The notes: a model not told the origin generated them from the letters alone. DNA of 64,000 bases from Paenibacillus pinistramenti (GCF_005869875.1 NZ_VAWG01000001.1:558001-622000), one strand, 5' to 3'; positions 16,893 through 25,769 are shown, counted from the first letter of the stretch. Numbers and translations are program-made.

Positions 16893-18311
16893 TTATTCGC
16901 TTTCGATGCCAAGCTGGTCTTTGACCTGCTGCTTGAAGGTTGCGATCGCATCCTCACGGCTCTTGTTGCCGGCAGTGTATTCGCGAACCTGGTCGCGCCA
17001 GAGCTTGTTAATCGTTTCGTCGTACTGAGTCAGGTTCTTACCGGAAGCGTTAGCGTTAGCCGGAACGAATACGTCAAACATATTTTGCCCGCCGAGCAAA
17101 GGTACTTCGCCGTTTGATTTGGACATGACCACGGAAGAAGCTACACTGTCCTTCGTGCCCTGCTCGCCTTCCTTCATAGTACCGTTAGCCCAGTAGTATT
17201 GAAGGCCAGTTTCAGAGGTATCCAGGGTAACCCACTTCACAAAGTCAGCAACAGCCTGCTTCTTGGCGTCGTCTTTGGTAACGTTCTTGTTAGCCAGCAG
17301 CCAGGTGCCTCCCCAGAAGAAGCCTGTCGGCGGTTCGGTAACCGCCCAGTCGCCGTTCGTGTCCTTCACCTGACCGTTCATCACGTAGTTGATGAGCCAA
17401 GCCGGGCCGAAGAAACCAAAGATCGGCTGTGCGCCGGAACCTGACATATCCGCATACCAGGCTTCCGTCCAGTCTGTAGTATCGTTATGATAGCCGTTGT
17501 CTTTCAGCTTCTTGGAGAGATCAAGGAACTCTTCGCGTTTCGGATCGATATGAAGCTTGCCATCCACGATCCAGCCTTTATCGGAGCTGTTCTCAATCGG
17601 GTGCCAGATATCGCCGTCACCGGAGACGATGCCGTATCCTTTAGCTTTCAGCTTCGCGGCTGCATCAAAGAACTTATCCCAGCCGGGTCCAACCTCATTT
17701 TTGATCGCTGCCGGATCATCCGTTCCAAATACATCCTTGGCAATCGAGCGGCGATAGATAAAGGCACCGCCTGTCGCCTGATAGCCGAGGCCTTTCAACT
17801 GGCCGTCTTTGCTGCCGATATCCACCGAGTATTGGGCAATGCCTGCATCCTTCACCATTTGGTCGTCAAGACCCAGATCCGCGTAGTTGACCGCATAATC
17901 AGATGCGTCACCCTGCGTATATTTAAGTACAAATGCCGACTCCGCTGCATAGATGTCAGGAGCGTCTTTGCCGCCGGAGGCCAGAGCCTGGTCAAGTGCC
18001 GGCTGATAAGCGCCGTCGGTCGTTGCAATTACCGTTGTTTTGAACTCCACATTTGCGTCCGGATGCGTCTCGATATACTTCTTGGTCATGTTCGGAATTT
18101 CGTCAGTGAAGCTCCAGAGGTTGATGGTAACCTTTTCACCTTTCGATGTAGTTGAAGCTTCAGCCGTACTGGCTGTAGAATTTGAAGCATTCGAGCTAGG
18201 GCTGGATGAATTGGAAGTGGAATTGGAATTTCCCCCGCCGCATGCTGCGAGAACCGTTGTCATCACAAGCATGGTTGAGAATCCGGCGAGAACGCGTTTC
18301 ATTCGTTTCAT
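16893..18311 (-). CDS. Sugar ABC transporter solute-binding lipoprotein (AraN-like organisation)
   Basis: The 472-residue protein has a lipoprotein signal ending in LAAC (Cys24), a Ser/Asn-rich linker (about 25-55) and a family 1 extracellular solute-binding domain (KVTINLWSFTDEIPNM onward, with a Trp-rich ligand region around WTEAWYADMSG and FFWGGTWLL). It is first in an operon with two permeases. GGGGAGG precedes the ATG. A cre box lies at 18347, 36 bp upstream, so the importer is probably under glucose repression like the arabinanase. Arabino-oligosaccharides are the favoured ligand from context. Confidence 0.88.
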   Translation of the reverse strand: MKRMKRVLAGFSTMLVMTTVLAACGGGNSNSTSNSSSPSSNASNSTASTAEASTTSKGEKVTINLWSFTDEIPNMTKKYIETHPDANVEFKTTVIATTDGAYQPALDQALASGGKDAPDIYAAESAFVLKYTQGDASDYAVNYADLGLDDQMVKDAGIAQYSVDIGSKDGQLKGLGYQATGGAFIYRRSIAKDVFGTDDPAAIKNEVGPGWDKFFDAAAKLKAKGYGIVSGDGDIWHPIENSSDKGWIVDGKLHIDPKREEFLDLSKKLKDNGYHNDTTDWTEAWYADMSGSGAQPIFGFFGPAWLINYVMNGQVKDTNGDWAVTEPPTGFFWGGTWLLANKNVTKDDAKKQAVADFVKWVTLDTSETGLQYYWANGTMKEGEQGTKDSVASSVVMSKSNGEVPLLGGQNMFDVFVPANANASGKNLTQYDETINKLWRDQVREYTAGNKSREDAIATFKQQVKDQLGIESE

Positions 18312-18346
18312 ACTTTGCCTCCCCTTTTTATTGAACCCTTATAATT

Positions 18347-18360
18347 TGTAACCGCATACA
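18347..18360 (-). promoter_or_regulatory. CcpA cre box before the second binding-protein gene
   Basis: On the minus strand TGTATGCGGTTACA matches the cre consensus with one mismatch. It lies just downstream of a TATAAT box (18368-18363 on the minus strand), a repressing position. Confidence 0.65.
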
Positions 18361-18444
18361 TAATTATAGGGCCGACAACCGCCCGGCATAAGGAACCAGC
18401 TATTGGGGAAAATTCCACTTTTTTTGGATGATATCCGGTTGAGG

Positions 18445-18501
18445 CAAAAAAATAAAACAGCAGCAATCAAGGCAAAGCCTGCCCTGACTGGCCGCTGTTC
18501 T
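18445..18501 (-). terminator. Intrinsic terminator after the HIBADH-type gene
   Basis: On the minus strand AACAGCGGCCAGTCAGGGC pairs with GCCTTGATTGCTGCTGTT around a short loop, followed by a U-rich tract. Confidence 0.7.
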
Positions 18502-18575
18502 TAAGCGTACAAATTTATTGTAATGGCTCCAACAGGATTAAATTTCCTGGCTGCCATCCTCATTTTTCTTCCATC

Positions 18576-19442
18576 CTAATTCTTCTTCAGTTCCAGATAA
18601 ACCGCCGCCATATCCAGCTTCCCTTTGCCGTTCTCCTTGGCCGACAGGTAAGTTGCATTTGCAGTATCCGCAAGCGGCAGAACTGTTCCCAAACGGCCTG
18701 CTTCCGCCTTGGCCAAGCCTAAATCTTTGGACATCAGCTCCAGCATAAATGCTGCCGGGAATTCCTCATGGCGGTACAACTCTTTCTTCCCTTGAAATAG
18801 AGGTGAATTCATCCCGGACTGGGAGATCATCTCCAGCACGCTGTCTTTATTCAAACCGGATTTCTCTGCAAAGATAAGAGATTCCGCAATCCCTTGTCCC
18901 ATGATGCCCAGCAGCATATTGATAGCGAGCTTGGCTGAGCTGCCTTTTCCCGTAGAACCGAAATGGATCGTCTTCTTGCCCAGCACATCGAAATACGGCT
19001 GGCAGAGCTCGACTGTCTTCGTTTCTCCGCCTGCAAGGATGACCAATTGGCTCGTTCTCGCTGCGCCTACCGAACCTGATACGGGAGCATCGATGTAGGT
19101 ACCGCCGTGTTCAGAGACCTGTTTGGCAAGAGATAGAGAATCCTCCGGTGAAAGGGTACTCATGTCTACGATTATTTTTCCTTCTGTTATGGCCTCCAGA
19201 ACGCCATTGTCCTGCTGCAGAACCTCACGCACAGCATTTGAATCAGACAGCATTAGAAAAATGATATCCGATCGTTCAGCCAGTTCTTTCGGAGAATCCA
19301 GCCTGCCTGCTCCCGCTTCCACCAGCGAGTTTGTTTTACTAATAGTCCGGTTGTGGACCTGCACCTTATGTCCAGCTTCTAACAGGTTCATAGCCATTGG
19401 TTCTCCCATGTGGCCTAATCCAATCCATCCGATTGTCTGCAT
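18576..19442 (-). CDS. NAD(P)-dependent beta-hydroxyacid dehydrogenase (HIBADH/GLYR family)
   Basis: The 288-residue protein has an N-terminal Rossmann fold (IGWIGLGHMGEPMAMNLLEAGH, the HIBADH dinucleotide motif), the substrate motif DAPVSGSVGAA near residue 120, the catalytic Lys in GKGSSAKLAINM near 170 and an all-helical C-terminal domain. Family members oxidise 3-hydroxyisobutyrate or tartronate semialdehyde, or reduce small aldehydes such as glyoxylate and succinic semialdehyde. Which substrate applies here is open. It is probably co-transcribed with the SRPBCC gene 50 bp upstream and regulated by the divergent MarR protein. Confidence 0.85.
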   Translation of the reverse strand: MQTIGWIGLGHMGEPMAMNLLEAGHKVQVHNRTISKTNSLVEAGAGRLDSPKELAERSDIIFLMLSDSNAVREVLQQDNGVLEAITEGKIIVDMSTLSPEDSLSLAKQVSEHGGTYIDAPVSGSVGAARTSQLVILAGGETKTVELCQPYFDVLGKKTIHFGSTGKGSSAKLAINMLLGIMGQGIAESLIFAEKSGLNKDSVLEMISQSGMNSPLFQGKKELYRHEEFPAAFMLELMSKDLGLAKAEAGRLGTVLPLADTANATYLSAKENGKGKLDMAAVYLELKKN

Positions 19443-19495
19443 GCTTGTTATCTCTCCTGTAATTTGTTAATCAGTTAACAGCTGAATCAGAGTGT

Positions 19496-20014
19496 TCAGG
19501 CGCGTGCCTGTTTGGCGGCTCCGGCTAGTCCTTCAATCCAGTCTTGATGGCCGTTAATCATCGGGTTGGGTTTAGCAGCGGCCATCTCTCTGGCATCTTT
19601 CCCGTTTTGCGTTTCTTGGGTAAGAATGCGCACCCGGCCTCCAGGCAGATCTTCAATCAGCCAGGCGTGGTGCACATGCAGAGCATCCGCGTCCGTTGAA
19701 TGCTCTTCCCAGCCGTGCCAGGCCAGCCGCGCAGGCTTGCCGTCAGCAGCAGGCTCATGCTCCAGCACTTCCGCTTCAATCGGGAACCCGAAAGTATTGA
19801 ACCGGAAGCGGGCTCCTTGATGGAGTTCCGGCCCCGAACCATTAAGAAAACGGATGTCAGCGACATTGCTGTAGTAGGATTCCCATTTTGAGGTGTTATT
19901 CAGATACTCCCAGACCTCAGCGGCAGTTAAATCGGCCACAATAATTTCATTGGAAGCAAAGTTGTCTGTCAGGCCAGGCAGGTAGCCTTCAGGCCAAATA
20001 ATTTCATTCATCAT
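19496..20014 (-). CDS. SRPBCC (Bet v1/START-like) domain protein
   Basis: The 172-residue protein is a single SRPBCC fold: an N-terminal IVADLTAAEVWEYLNNTSKWESYYSN strand-helix pattern and a C-terminal helix (NGHQDWIEGLAGAA) typical of polyketide cyclase-like members. These domains bind hydrophobic ligands. The start is ATG at 20014 (another ATG follows directly), with AGAGAGG 7 nt upstream. It appears to form an operon with the HIBADH-type gene. The promoter region carries an 18-bp perfect palindrome, probably the MarR operator. Substrate unknown. Confidence 0.8.
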   Translation of the reverse strand: MMNEIIWPEGYLPGLTDNFASNEIIVADLTAAEVWEYLNNTSKWESYYSNVADIRFLNGSGPELHQGARFRFNTFGFPIEAEVLEHEPAADGKPARLAWHGWEEHSTDADALHVHHAWLIEDLPGGRVRILTQETQNGKDAREMAAAKPNPMINGHQDWIEGLAGAAKQARA

Positions 20015-20088
20015 CGTTAGTCCTCTCTTTTGTATGTTCTCTCGCTTCATATTTTCACAACGACCTTCAGTGACTATATTAAACTATT

Positions 20089-20106
20089 GTTGCATGTACA
20101 TGCAAC
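20089..20106. promoter_or_regulatory. 18-bp perfect palindrome, probable MarR operator
   Basis: GTTGCATGTACATGCAAC is an exact palindrome located between the MarR gene and the SRPBCC/HIBADH pair. It lies 75 bp from the SRPBCC start and overlaps plausible minus-strand promoter elements (TTGCAT, then TATAGT downstream). Length and symmetry suit a MarR dimer. Confidence 0.65.
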
Positions 20107-20296
20107 TATTAATTTTTACACGGTGACCGGTATTACATGGAATAGACAGCTTGAAATAGGCAGCATCAAATGACGATCTTCTTGGGCGGTTAGTGGACAT
20201 AGACTCTAAACCATCCGTATAATGAGGGAATAATGACTATTTAGACCTTACAAAACCATAAATGAATTCAAAGAAAATTTAAAGAAGAGGTAAACC

Positions 20297-20731
20297 ATGA
20301 GTAAACCGATAAATCAAGCTTTAAATGAATGCCTGTTCTTCACGGTGAAGAAGCTGGACCGGATTATGGATAAAATTGCAGAAGAAGCTTTCAAGCCTAC
20401 AGGCTTGTCTCCAACCTACGGGTTTATCCTATTGGCCGTTAATGAGAATCCGGGCATTACGCAGAAAGAGCTTTCAGACCTGCTGCATACGGCGCCCTCT
20501 ACCATTGCCCGCTTTGTCGACAAATTAGAAAGCAAACAACTGGTGCGCAGCGAGCATTCGGGCAGAAGCGCACTCACTTACTTAACGGAATCGGGCATTG
20601 AAATGGTTGATCAGGTAAATAAAGCTTGGGATACCCTGCACAGCCTATACGGCCAAATTCTCGGGGAACAAGAAAGCGATGCGCTCTCCTTGCACATCGG
20701 TCAGATCGGGGATCAATTGAAGTTGAGGTAG
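20297..20731 (+). CDS. MarR family transcriptional regulator
   Basis: The 144-residue protein has the MarR winged helix (GITQKELSDLLHTAPSTIARFVDKLESKQLVRSE about residues 55-90, then the GRSALTYLTESG wing) between dimerisation helices. It is divergent from the SRPBCC/HIBADH pair, and the palindrome at 20089 lies between them. MarR proteins usually repress such neighbours and release DNA when they bind a small aromatic or electrophile. AAGAGG precedes the ATG. A strong terminator follows. Confidence 0.9.
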   Translation: MSKPINQALNECLFFTVKKLDRIMDKIAEEAFKPTGLSPTYGFILLAVNENPGITQKELSDLLHTAPSTIARFVDKLESKQLVRSEHSGRSALTYLTESGIEMVDQVNKAWDTLHSLYGQILGEQESDALSLHIGQIGDQLKLR

Positions 20732-20799
20732 CAGGATACCTCGGCCTGCTGCTGGAGGGAATATACGATGCGGCAGCAAGCAGATAGAAGGCAGTACAA

Positions 20800-20835
20800 A
20801 TAAAGAAGCCGCAGGCTGCGGCTTCTTTATTTTAC
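20800..20835. terminator. Bidirectional intrinsic terminator after marR-type gene
   Basis: AAAGAAGCCGCAG and CTGCGGCTTCTTT pair perfectly, with A/T-rich tracts on both sides. It separates convergent genes. Confidence 0.85.
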
Positions 20836-20877
20836 ATTGGATTATTTTATATCCTTCATTCAAGCCCGATGCTCCGT

Positions 20878-22023
20878 TTATTCAATCTTCTCCCCTTTGC
20901 CGTGGAGAATTTTCAGCTCCCCGTTCTCATAACCGACCGTGTAGCTCATCCGGTAACCCTGATACACCGTACCGTTCTCCCGCCGCTCTTCGGCAGTAAT
21001 GTCCACCCCGACAGCAGTTTCGTCCCCCTGCTCCTCAAGCGTCATGGTGCCGAACGTGATCGAACCGGTATTCAAGTAACCGGCCCGGAAATCTTCGTAG
21101 CTTATTCCGCTCTGCCAGTCGCTGCCCAGCAGGGAATAAGCCGTAACATAGTCGCCGTCACTCAGGCTCTGATAGAAATACGCCACAATATCCCGTTCGT
21201 CCCCATACCCGTCACCGCTGTCCGTATCATATTCGGCCCCGCTGCTAAGCGATGGCAGCTCAGTCATCGGATTCTTCGACCACTCCTTGGCCTGCTGCAG
21301 CACGCTGGTGATCGGGATGCTGAAGCCGATTCCGGAGTCCTCGGTAGCTGCTGCCGAATTGATGCCCAGCACCTCCCCCGTTTCTGTACTGACAAGAGGA
21401 CCGCCGCTGTTGCCATGGGTAATCGGTGCGGAGATCTGGTAGAGATTAGTGTATGTATAGGGATCAATATCGAAGCTCCGGCCAAGCCCGCTGATAATGC
21501 CGGTCGTTGCCGTATTCTCCAGCCCCAGCGGACTGCCGAGCGCAAGGATTTCATCTCCGATTTCAGCCTTATAATTCTCAGCAACAGGCAGCGGATCAAG
21601 CTTCTTCAGCTCTGGCACGCGGACGACAGCAATATCGGTGTCCGTACCGATGCCGATCACCTTGCCTTTATATTCTTCATGATTCACTGTCCGTACTGTC
21701 ACCTGGTCAAATCCGGATAAAACATGAGCGTTAGTTAGAAAGTCGCCTTGGTCATTATACAAAAAGCCGGACCCAAGCCCGTCTCCGCTTTCAATGGTGA
21801 CCACGCGTTTCTGGCTGTCTTCGATAATTTCTTTAAGCGTCTTTTTCGTTTGTGTATTCAAAGCTGTCTCGGCAGTCTTCGCTGAAGTCTGCACCGCGAG
21901 CAGCGGCTGGCCGTTCAGCTGCTTCTCCGCCGACTGGTGAATGAAATACGATCCTCCGCCCCCCAAGCCGAGGATGACCAAAGAGGCAGCCGTGCTGATC
22001 CATAATCCTTTACTCATGTCCAT
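20878..22023 (-). CDS. Membrane-anchored S1C (HtrA-like) serine protease without PDZ domain
   Basis: The 381-residue protein has one N-terminal membrane anchor (about 7-28) and a trypsin-like domain (about 65-245) with the full triad: His100 in TNAHV, Asp130 in DTDIAVV and Ser206 in HGNSGGP. There is no PDZ domain; about 100 C-terminal residues (DIVAYFYQSLSDGDYVTAYSLL onward) look like an NTF2-like module. It should act at the outer membrane face in protein quality control or signalling. It starts 5 bp after the stop of the zinc-ribbon/FxLYD gene, so the two are translated from one transcript and probably cooperate. Confidence 0.85.
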   Translation of the reverse strand: MDMSKGLWISTAASLVILGLGGGGSYFIHQSAEKQLNGQPLLAVQTSAKTAETALNTQTKKTLKEIIEDSQKRVVTIESGDGLGSGFLYNDQGDFLTNAHVLSGFDQVTVRTVNHEEYKGKVIGIGTDTDIAVVRVPELKKLDPLPVAENYKAEIGDEILALGSPLGLENTATTGIISGLGRSFDIDPYTYTNLYQISAPITHGNSGGPLVSTETGEVLGINSAAATEDSGIGFSIPITSVLQQAKEWSKNPMTELPSLSSGAEYDTDSGDGYGDERDIVAYFYQSLSDGDYVTAYSLLGSDWQSGISYEDFRAGYLNTGSITFGTMTLEEQGDETAVGVDITAEERRENGTVYQGYRMSYTVGYENGELKILHGKGEKIE

Positions 22024-22028
22024 GCCCC

Positions 22029-23279
22029 CTATTCCAAATACCAGGATGCGTTAACTGCCGAGACTGTCGCCTGTTCATAGACCCCGTAATACCAGGTCGA
22101 GAAGCTTCCCGATTCTCCCGGCTCAAGCCTGAACGGCGAAACGTCGGCATAAACCGTGCCTAAATACGCACCCGTAGAGCTGCTGTACAGCTCAAGGCTG
22201 ACGCTTATTGAATAAATCGGCCGAGTCGCACTGTTGACGGCCGTTCCGCTGATCATAAGGTCGCCGTAGTTGTCCAGCACAGCTTCAACGTTTGAGACGG
22301 ACACTGCTGCTGTCCGATTGTTCAGGTCCTCTTCCGCCGCTTTCTGCTGGGCAAGCTGTATCCGCTCCGCCTCAGCCTGCTCGAACTCCTGCTTGGCCTG
22401 CTCAATCTGCGTACGGTATGCCGTCAGCTTCTTGTTGGAAGTGTCATAGGACAGCCCGTTATCCACCTCTTCCAGCGCTCCAGAAAAATCCTTCTTCCGC
22501 AGCTTCTCTTCTGCGGAAGAATAGCTGAGTCCAACAATCTTGCTGATGATCTGACTCTTGACGGCCGCTGCCTCCTTGCCGCTTAGCCCGCTGATGGTAT
22601 CCAGCTTGTCGGCCAGCGCATCCACTGTAGTCAGCTTGTCCAGCTCGCTTTTGACCCGAAGTACGGTTAGGGTAACCTGATTCGATTCAAGCTCTTTCTG
22701 AAGCGGCGCAAACAGCGGCTCTTCCCGCCCGCCGATCGTATCCGAGATCTTCGTCAGCGCCTTCTCCCCTTCATCCAGCTTCTGCGCCTTCAGCTGTTCC
22801 GAAGCGCCGGCCAGCTGGGTTTGAAGCTGAGCAGCCTTTGCGGCAAGCTCCTGATCCCGGGTCAGCGCGTCGTAATGAGGCCGTTTGTCCTGAGCCTTCT
22901 GCAACAGCTTGACAGCCTCTGAATAGTGCCCTGCCAAAGCCTCCTTCTTCGCCTGCTGCTGTAAAGACATAACCTCCTGGTTCACGGACTGTTCGTGCTG
23001 GTTATACAGAGCAAGCCCCAGACCCATGGCTCCGGCAAGCAAAGCTGGTATAACCCATTGAAAGACACGTCCGCGCCGTCCTATAGATGCGGATTCCTGC
23101 TTCGGCATCAGCGTCCCGGCCGGATCAACAGGCACAATATCTGGCTGCCGGATGGCCTCAGTGCCCGCCGCTATCTCCAGAACGGCCTGCTGTATTTCCG
23201 CTGTCAATAATCTTGCACCGCAATTATCGCAAAATTTTTGTTCCGGAGCATGCTTTGCCCCGCACTGATGACAATACAC
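22029..23279 (-). CDS. Zinc-ribbon membrane protein with coiled-coil and FxLYD domain
   Basis: The 416-residue protein starts with a zinc ribbon (YCHQCGAKH, CDNCGARL: two CxxC pairs, residues about 2-25). One membrane segment follows near 75-95 (WVIPALLAGAMGLGLALY), then a long charged coiled coil or TPR-like region (about 100-320) and a C-terminal FxLYD beta domain (about 325-416). The start is GTG 23279 because GGGGGGAA lies 5 nt upstream; a TTG at 23294 is inside that purine stretch. It is co-transcribed with the S1C protease. The zinc ribbon is cytoplasmic and the rest external by the positive-inside rule. No enzymatic function is apparent. Confidence 0.75.
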   Translation of the reverse strand: MYCHQCGAKHAPEQKFCDNCGARLLTAEIQQAVLEIAAGTEAIRQPDIVPVDPAGTLMPKQESASIGRRGRVFQWVIPALLAGAMGLGLALYNQHEQSVNQEVMSLQQQAKKEALAGHYSEAVKLLQKAQDKRPHYDALTRDQELAAKAAQLQTQLAGASEQLKAQKLDEGEKALTKISDTIGGREEPLFAPLQKELESNQVTLTVLRVKSELDKLTTVDALADKLDTISGLSGKEAAAVKSQIISKIVGLSYSSAEEKLRKKDFSGALEEVDNGLSYDTSNKKLTAYRTQIEQAKQEFEQAEAERIQLAQQKAAEEDLNNRTAAVSVSNVEAVLDNYGDLMISGTAVNSATRPIYSISVSLELYSSSTGAYLGTVYADVSPFRLEPGESGSFSTWYYGVYEQATVSAVNASWYLE

Positions 23280-23502
23280 CTTGCTTCCCCCCAAATTTCT
23301 CTCTAAGCAGCCGGTGCATACCGCACCTCTTCTGAATAATGATTAGGTCCTAAGAGATTTACTGGTTCTATAGACCTAACTCGCTAGCTTTTACTATACC
23401 ATAATATGGGTATCTGCAGCCGATTATTTTGACAGTTTCCGGCACCTTTCCGCTTTGTTCGATAACGTCCTTCATCAGTGAGCCAATTGATCATGACAAA
23501 AC
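23280..23502. other. Intergenic stretch, promoter region of the zinc-ribbon/protease operon
   Basis: This gap has no coding sequence or RNA gene that I can support. It presumably holds the minus-strand promoter of the zinc-ribbon gene, but I could not pick a convincing -35/-10 pair. The rest of the gap up to 23640 is the tannase terminator and a tandem repeat. Confidence 0.5.
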
Positions 23503-23503
23503 A

Positions 23504-23548
23504 GCAAAAAACCCTTGAAAACGCCGGTTTATCGGCATTGTTCAAGGG
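23504..23548 (-). terminator. Intrinsic terminator of the tannase-like gene
   Basis: On the minus strand CCCTTGAACAATGCCG and CGGCGTTTTCAAGGG form a stem followed by TTTTTT, about 95 bp after the stop codon. Confidence 0.8.
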
Positions 23549-23602
23549 CTCTGCTGTGCCTGTATTCAGGTAATTCTGCGCTGCATTCCGGCTGTCCGGC
23601 CT

Positions 23603-23650
23603 GCTCAATGGCTCAATGGCTCAATGGCTCACTTGCTCATTTACTCACTT
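23603..23650. repeat. 8-bp tandem repeat running into the tannase stop codon
   Basis: Six consecutive 8-bp units on the plus strand: GCTCAATG three times exactly, then GCTCACTT, GCTCATTT and ACTCACTT. The last two contain the stop codon (23641-23643) and the codons for the final residues of the tannase-like protein. Confidence 0.75.
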
Positions 23651-25581
23651 ACGGACTCGTTCACCCAGGCGATAAAATTATCGGTGCTGTTCCCAGTACG
23701 CTCAGCTGTTGTATGGCCTTGCCCCCAGACGGTTGCAAAGTCTACGTCTTTGACACCGTCGTAATTTTTCAGTGCGAGAGCCAGATTGGTTTCAACCGTC
23801 AGAGCGGTATCTCCCTGCTCAATTCCGGTATGAATTCTCCAGTGGGAGGCTACCTTGGATGTCTTGTAGCCGTCGTAATAATCCGTCAGGTAGTACATGG
23901 GATTATACATGTCCATGCGGGATTGAATCGTGCTGCCGAACTTATCAACAGCCTGCAGATCCGTCTTATAGGCTGAGATAAAGGAAGAATCCCAGTCGCT
24001 GAACGCCGCATACTTGTCTTGATTCTTCTCCAGCAGATCAGCTAGTACAGAATCAAAATGCAGGGAGTCGCTTTCGTCGTTGCCGAATACGTTGTTCTCC
24101 GCCTGCTTGAGGTTCAGATCATCGAAGGCTCCTACGTCTTTGCTGGCATTTTTCATATGGGTTACAAAAGCTTCAATGCTTGTAATCTTGGCCGTATTGG
24201 AAGCAGCATCATACTCGACCCACTTCTCATCTGAATTCAGGGAATCGATATAATCCTGAGCCGTTTGATAGGTTGTAGACTCAGCTTCTGAAGAACTGCC
24301 TGCCCCGCCCGGAGCACCGCCGCTTGGCGCTTCACCGCTTGGCATATCGCCGCTTGGAGCATCACCGCTTGGGAGGTCGCCGCTTGGAGCTTCTCCGCTA
24401 GGCATTTCCCCGCCAGGGGCACCGCCGCCGGCAAATCCGCCGTCGCCCATGGAACCTCCGGAGGTTTTCGTGTACGGGAATGTCGTATCGCTAAGGAAGT
24501 TATTCAGGGATCTTTCAATGACGGACAGGAGATAGTCGTAATACGTGCCGGAAGTATAAATTCCGTTATCCGATTTCTCCAGCGCAAGAACGGTTCCCTG
24601 TTCATCCTTCAAACCGAGTTCGTTCAGATAAGCCGCATAGGCCTCGGCTAAATCATCAGACAAGGCAGAGGTCCAGGTATCGTCCGCACGTGTGCCTGTG
24701 GTCGCATATTGTCCCATGTTCCATTCATAGGCTTCATCGGCATAGTCCAGGCTTGTAATCGGACACCACGCCATGGCGCCGTCAATTGCATCGCTGATAT
24801 AGCTGCCGCTCGTATCGTACATGGCTGCGCCGATCGATTCAAGATACTGGTAGTACAGCTCGCTGTCACCGCTCGCCCCCATCAAGGCACTCTGTGCGCC
24901 GCCGCCGCTGTGGCCGAATGTGTAAATATGATCGGTGCTGCCTGGTAGAATATCCTCGTTAAAACGGTAATACCGGACCGCGGCCTTCAGATCCGTAACT
25001 CCCCATGGAGCGCCGCCGCTGTAGGTCAGGTTATTGCTGTCGTCATAACCGTTGTCCCTGCCGCGCAAGCCGGCATACACGTATATAAATCCGGCTTTCA
25101 TGTAGCTTGACAGGCCGTTATAACTGTATTCTGTCGCCGCTTTCTGAGCGGAGTAACCTGCCGTATTGACCGGGAAAACAATCGGCGCCGTTTCAGCGGT
25201 GTAGCCGTTCACTTTGCCTTCCTTGTTGATGGTGCATGTGTAGGTTCCATCTCCGTTAGCGGCAGCGGTCATGTACTCGCCGGGAACATAGATGGCCATC
25301 GTTTCATAATCTGTCGTTTCGGGCTTAGAGCTGTATTTCACTCCAATCTGCCAGTAAACGTTGTTGTCCTTGTCATAGTTCCACGCGCTGTTGTCAAAAG
25401 TCAGGCTGGTATTGTCCTGCTTGTAGCTGCTCAGCAAATCTGCAGCTGCTGATGCGCTGGCGCTGGGAGCGGATGATGACTCTGCTGCGGTGTTGGAGGA
25501 GCTGCTGCTGTCACAGGCGATCAGCGACAGGGACATCGTTCCAACGAGTGCAACTGTTAATGTCTTCTTGAATAAGTTCAT
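23641..25581 (-). CDS. Tannase-like (subtype B) alpha/beta-hydrolase lipoprotein
   Basis: The 646-residue protein has a lipoprotein signal (LIAC, Cys23) and an alpha/beta-hydrolase fold with nucleophile motif GHSGGG near residue 225 and a late His in WGQGHTTAER near 625. The pattern around the nucleophile (GGAPWGVTDLKAAVRYYRFNEDILPG) and WRIHTGIEQGDTALTVE resembles bacterial subtype B tannases, which cut gallate esters. A low-complexity Gly/Pro/Ser insert (about 380-428, repeats such as MPSGEAPSGD) splits the lid region. The Asp after the lipidated Cys fits membrane retention. It has its own terminator, and the deglycosidase operon terminates just upstream. Gallate specificity is not proven. 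Confidence 0.7.
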   Translation of the reverse strand: MNLFKKTLTVALVGTMSLSLIACDSSSSSNTAAESSSAPSASASAAADLLSSYKQDNTSLTFDNSAWNYDKDNNVYWQIGVKYSSKPETTDYETMAIYVPGEYMTAAANGDGTYTCTINKEGKVNGYTAETAPIVFPVNTAGYSAQKAATEYSYNGLSSYMKAGFIYVYAGLRGRDNGYDDSNNLTYSGGAPWGVTDLKAAVRYYRFNEDILPGSTDHIYTFGHSGGGAQSALMGASGDSELYYQYLESIGAAMYDTSGSYISDAIDGAMAWCPITSLDYADEAYEWNMGQYATTGTRADDTWTSALSDDLAEAYAAYLNELGLKDEQGTVLALEKSDNGIYTSGTYYDYLLSVIERSLNNFLSDTTFPYTKTSGGSMGDGGFAGGGAPGGEMPSGEAPSGDLPSGDAPSGDMPSGEAPSGGAPGGAGSSSEAESTTYQTAQDYIDSLNSDEKWVEYDAASNTAKITSIEAFVTHMKNASKDVGAFDDLNLKQAENNVFGNDESDSLHFDSVLADLLEKNQDKYAAFSDWDSSFISAYKTDLQAVDKFGSTIQSRMDMYNPMYYLTDYYDGYKTSKVASHWRIHTGIEQGDTALTVETNLALALKNYDGVKDVDFATVWGQGHTTAERTGNSTDNFIAWVNESVSE

Positions 25582-25710
25582 GCTTGACCTCCGAAAAACT
25601 TTGTCTTTGTTCGCTTTAGTTCATTTCAGACTGCTTATATTCCTAGGATAGTATACATCCCGATTTGTGAAATAAAACGGAATTCAGCGAATTTTAAGGA
25701 GGAGTGTTGA

Positions 25711-25754
25711 CAAAAAAAGCCCCTGACAACCGCCTATCCGGCAGTCAGGGGCTT
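25711..25754 (-). terminator. Intrinsic terminator after the deglycosidase beta-subunit gene
   Basis: On the minus strand AGCCCCTGAC-TGCCG and CGG-TTGTCAGGGGCT pair, followed by seven U. It ends the operon that begins at 31858. Confidence 0.85.
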
Positions 25755-25769
25755 CGGATGAATATAAAA

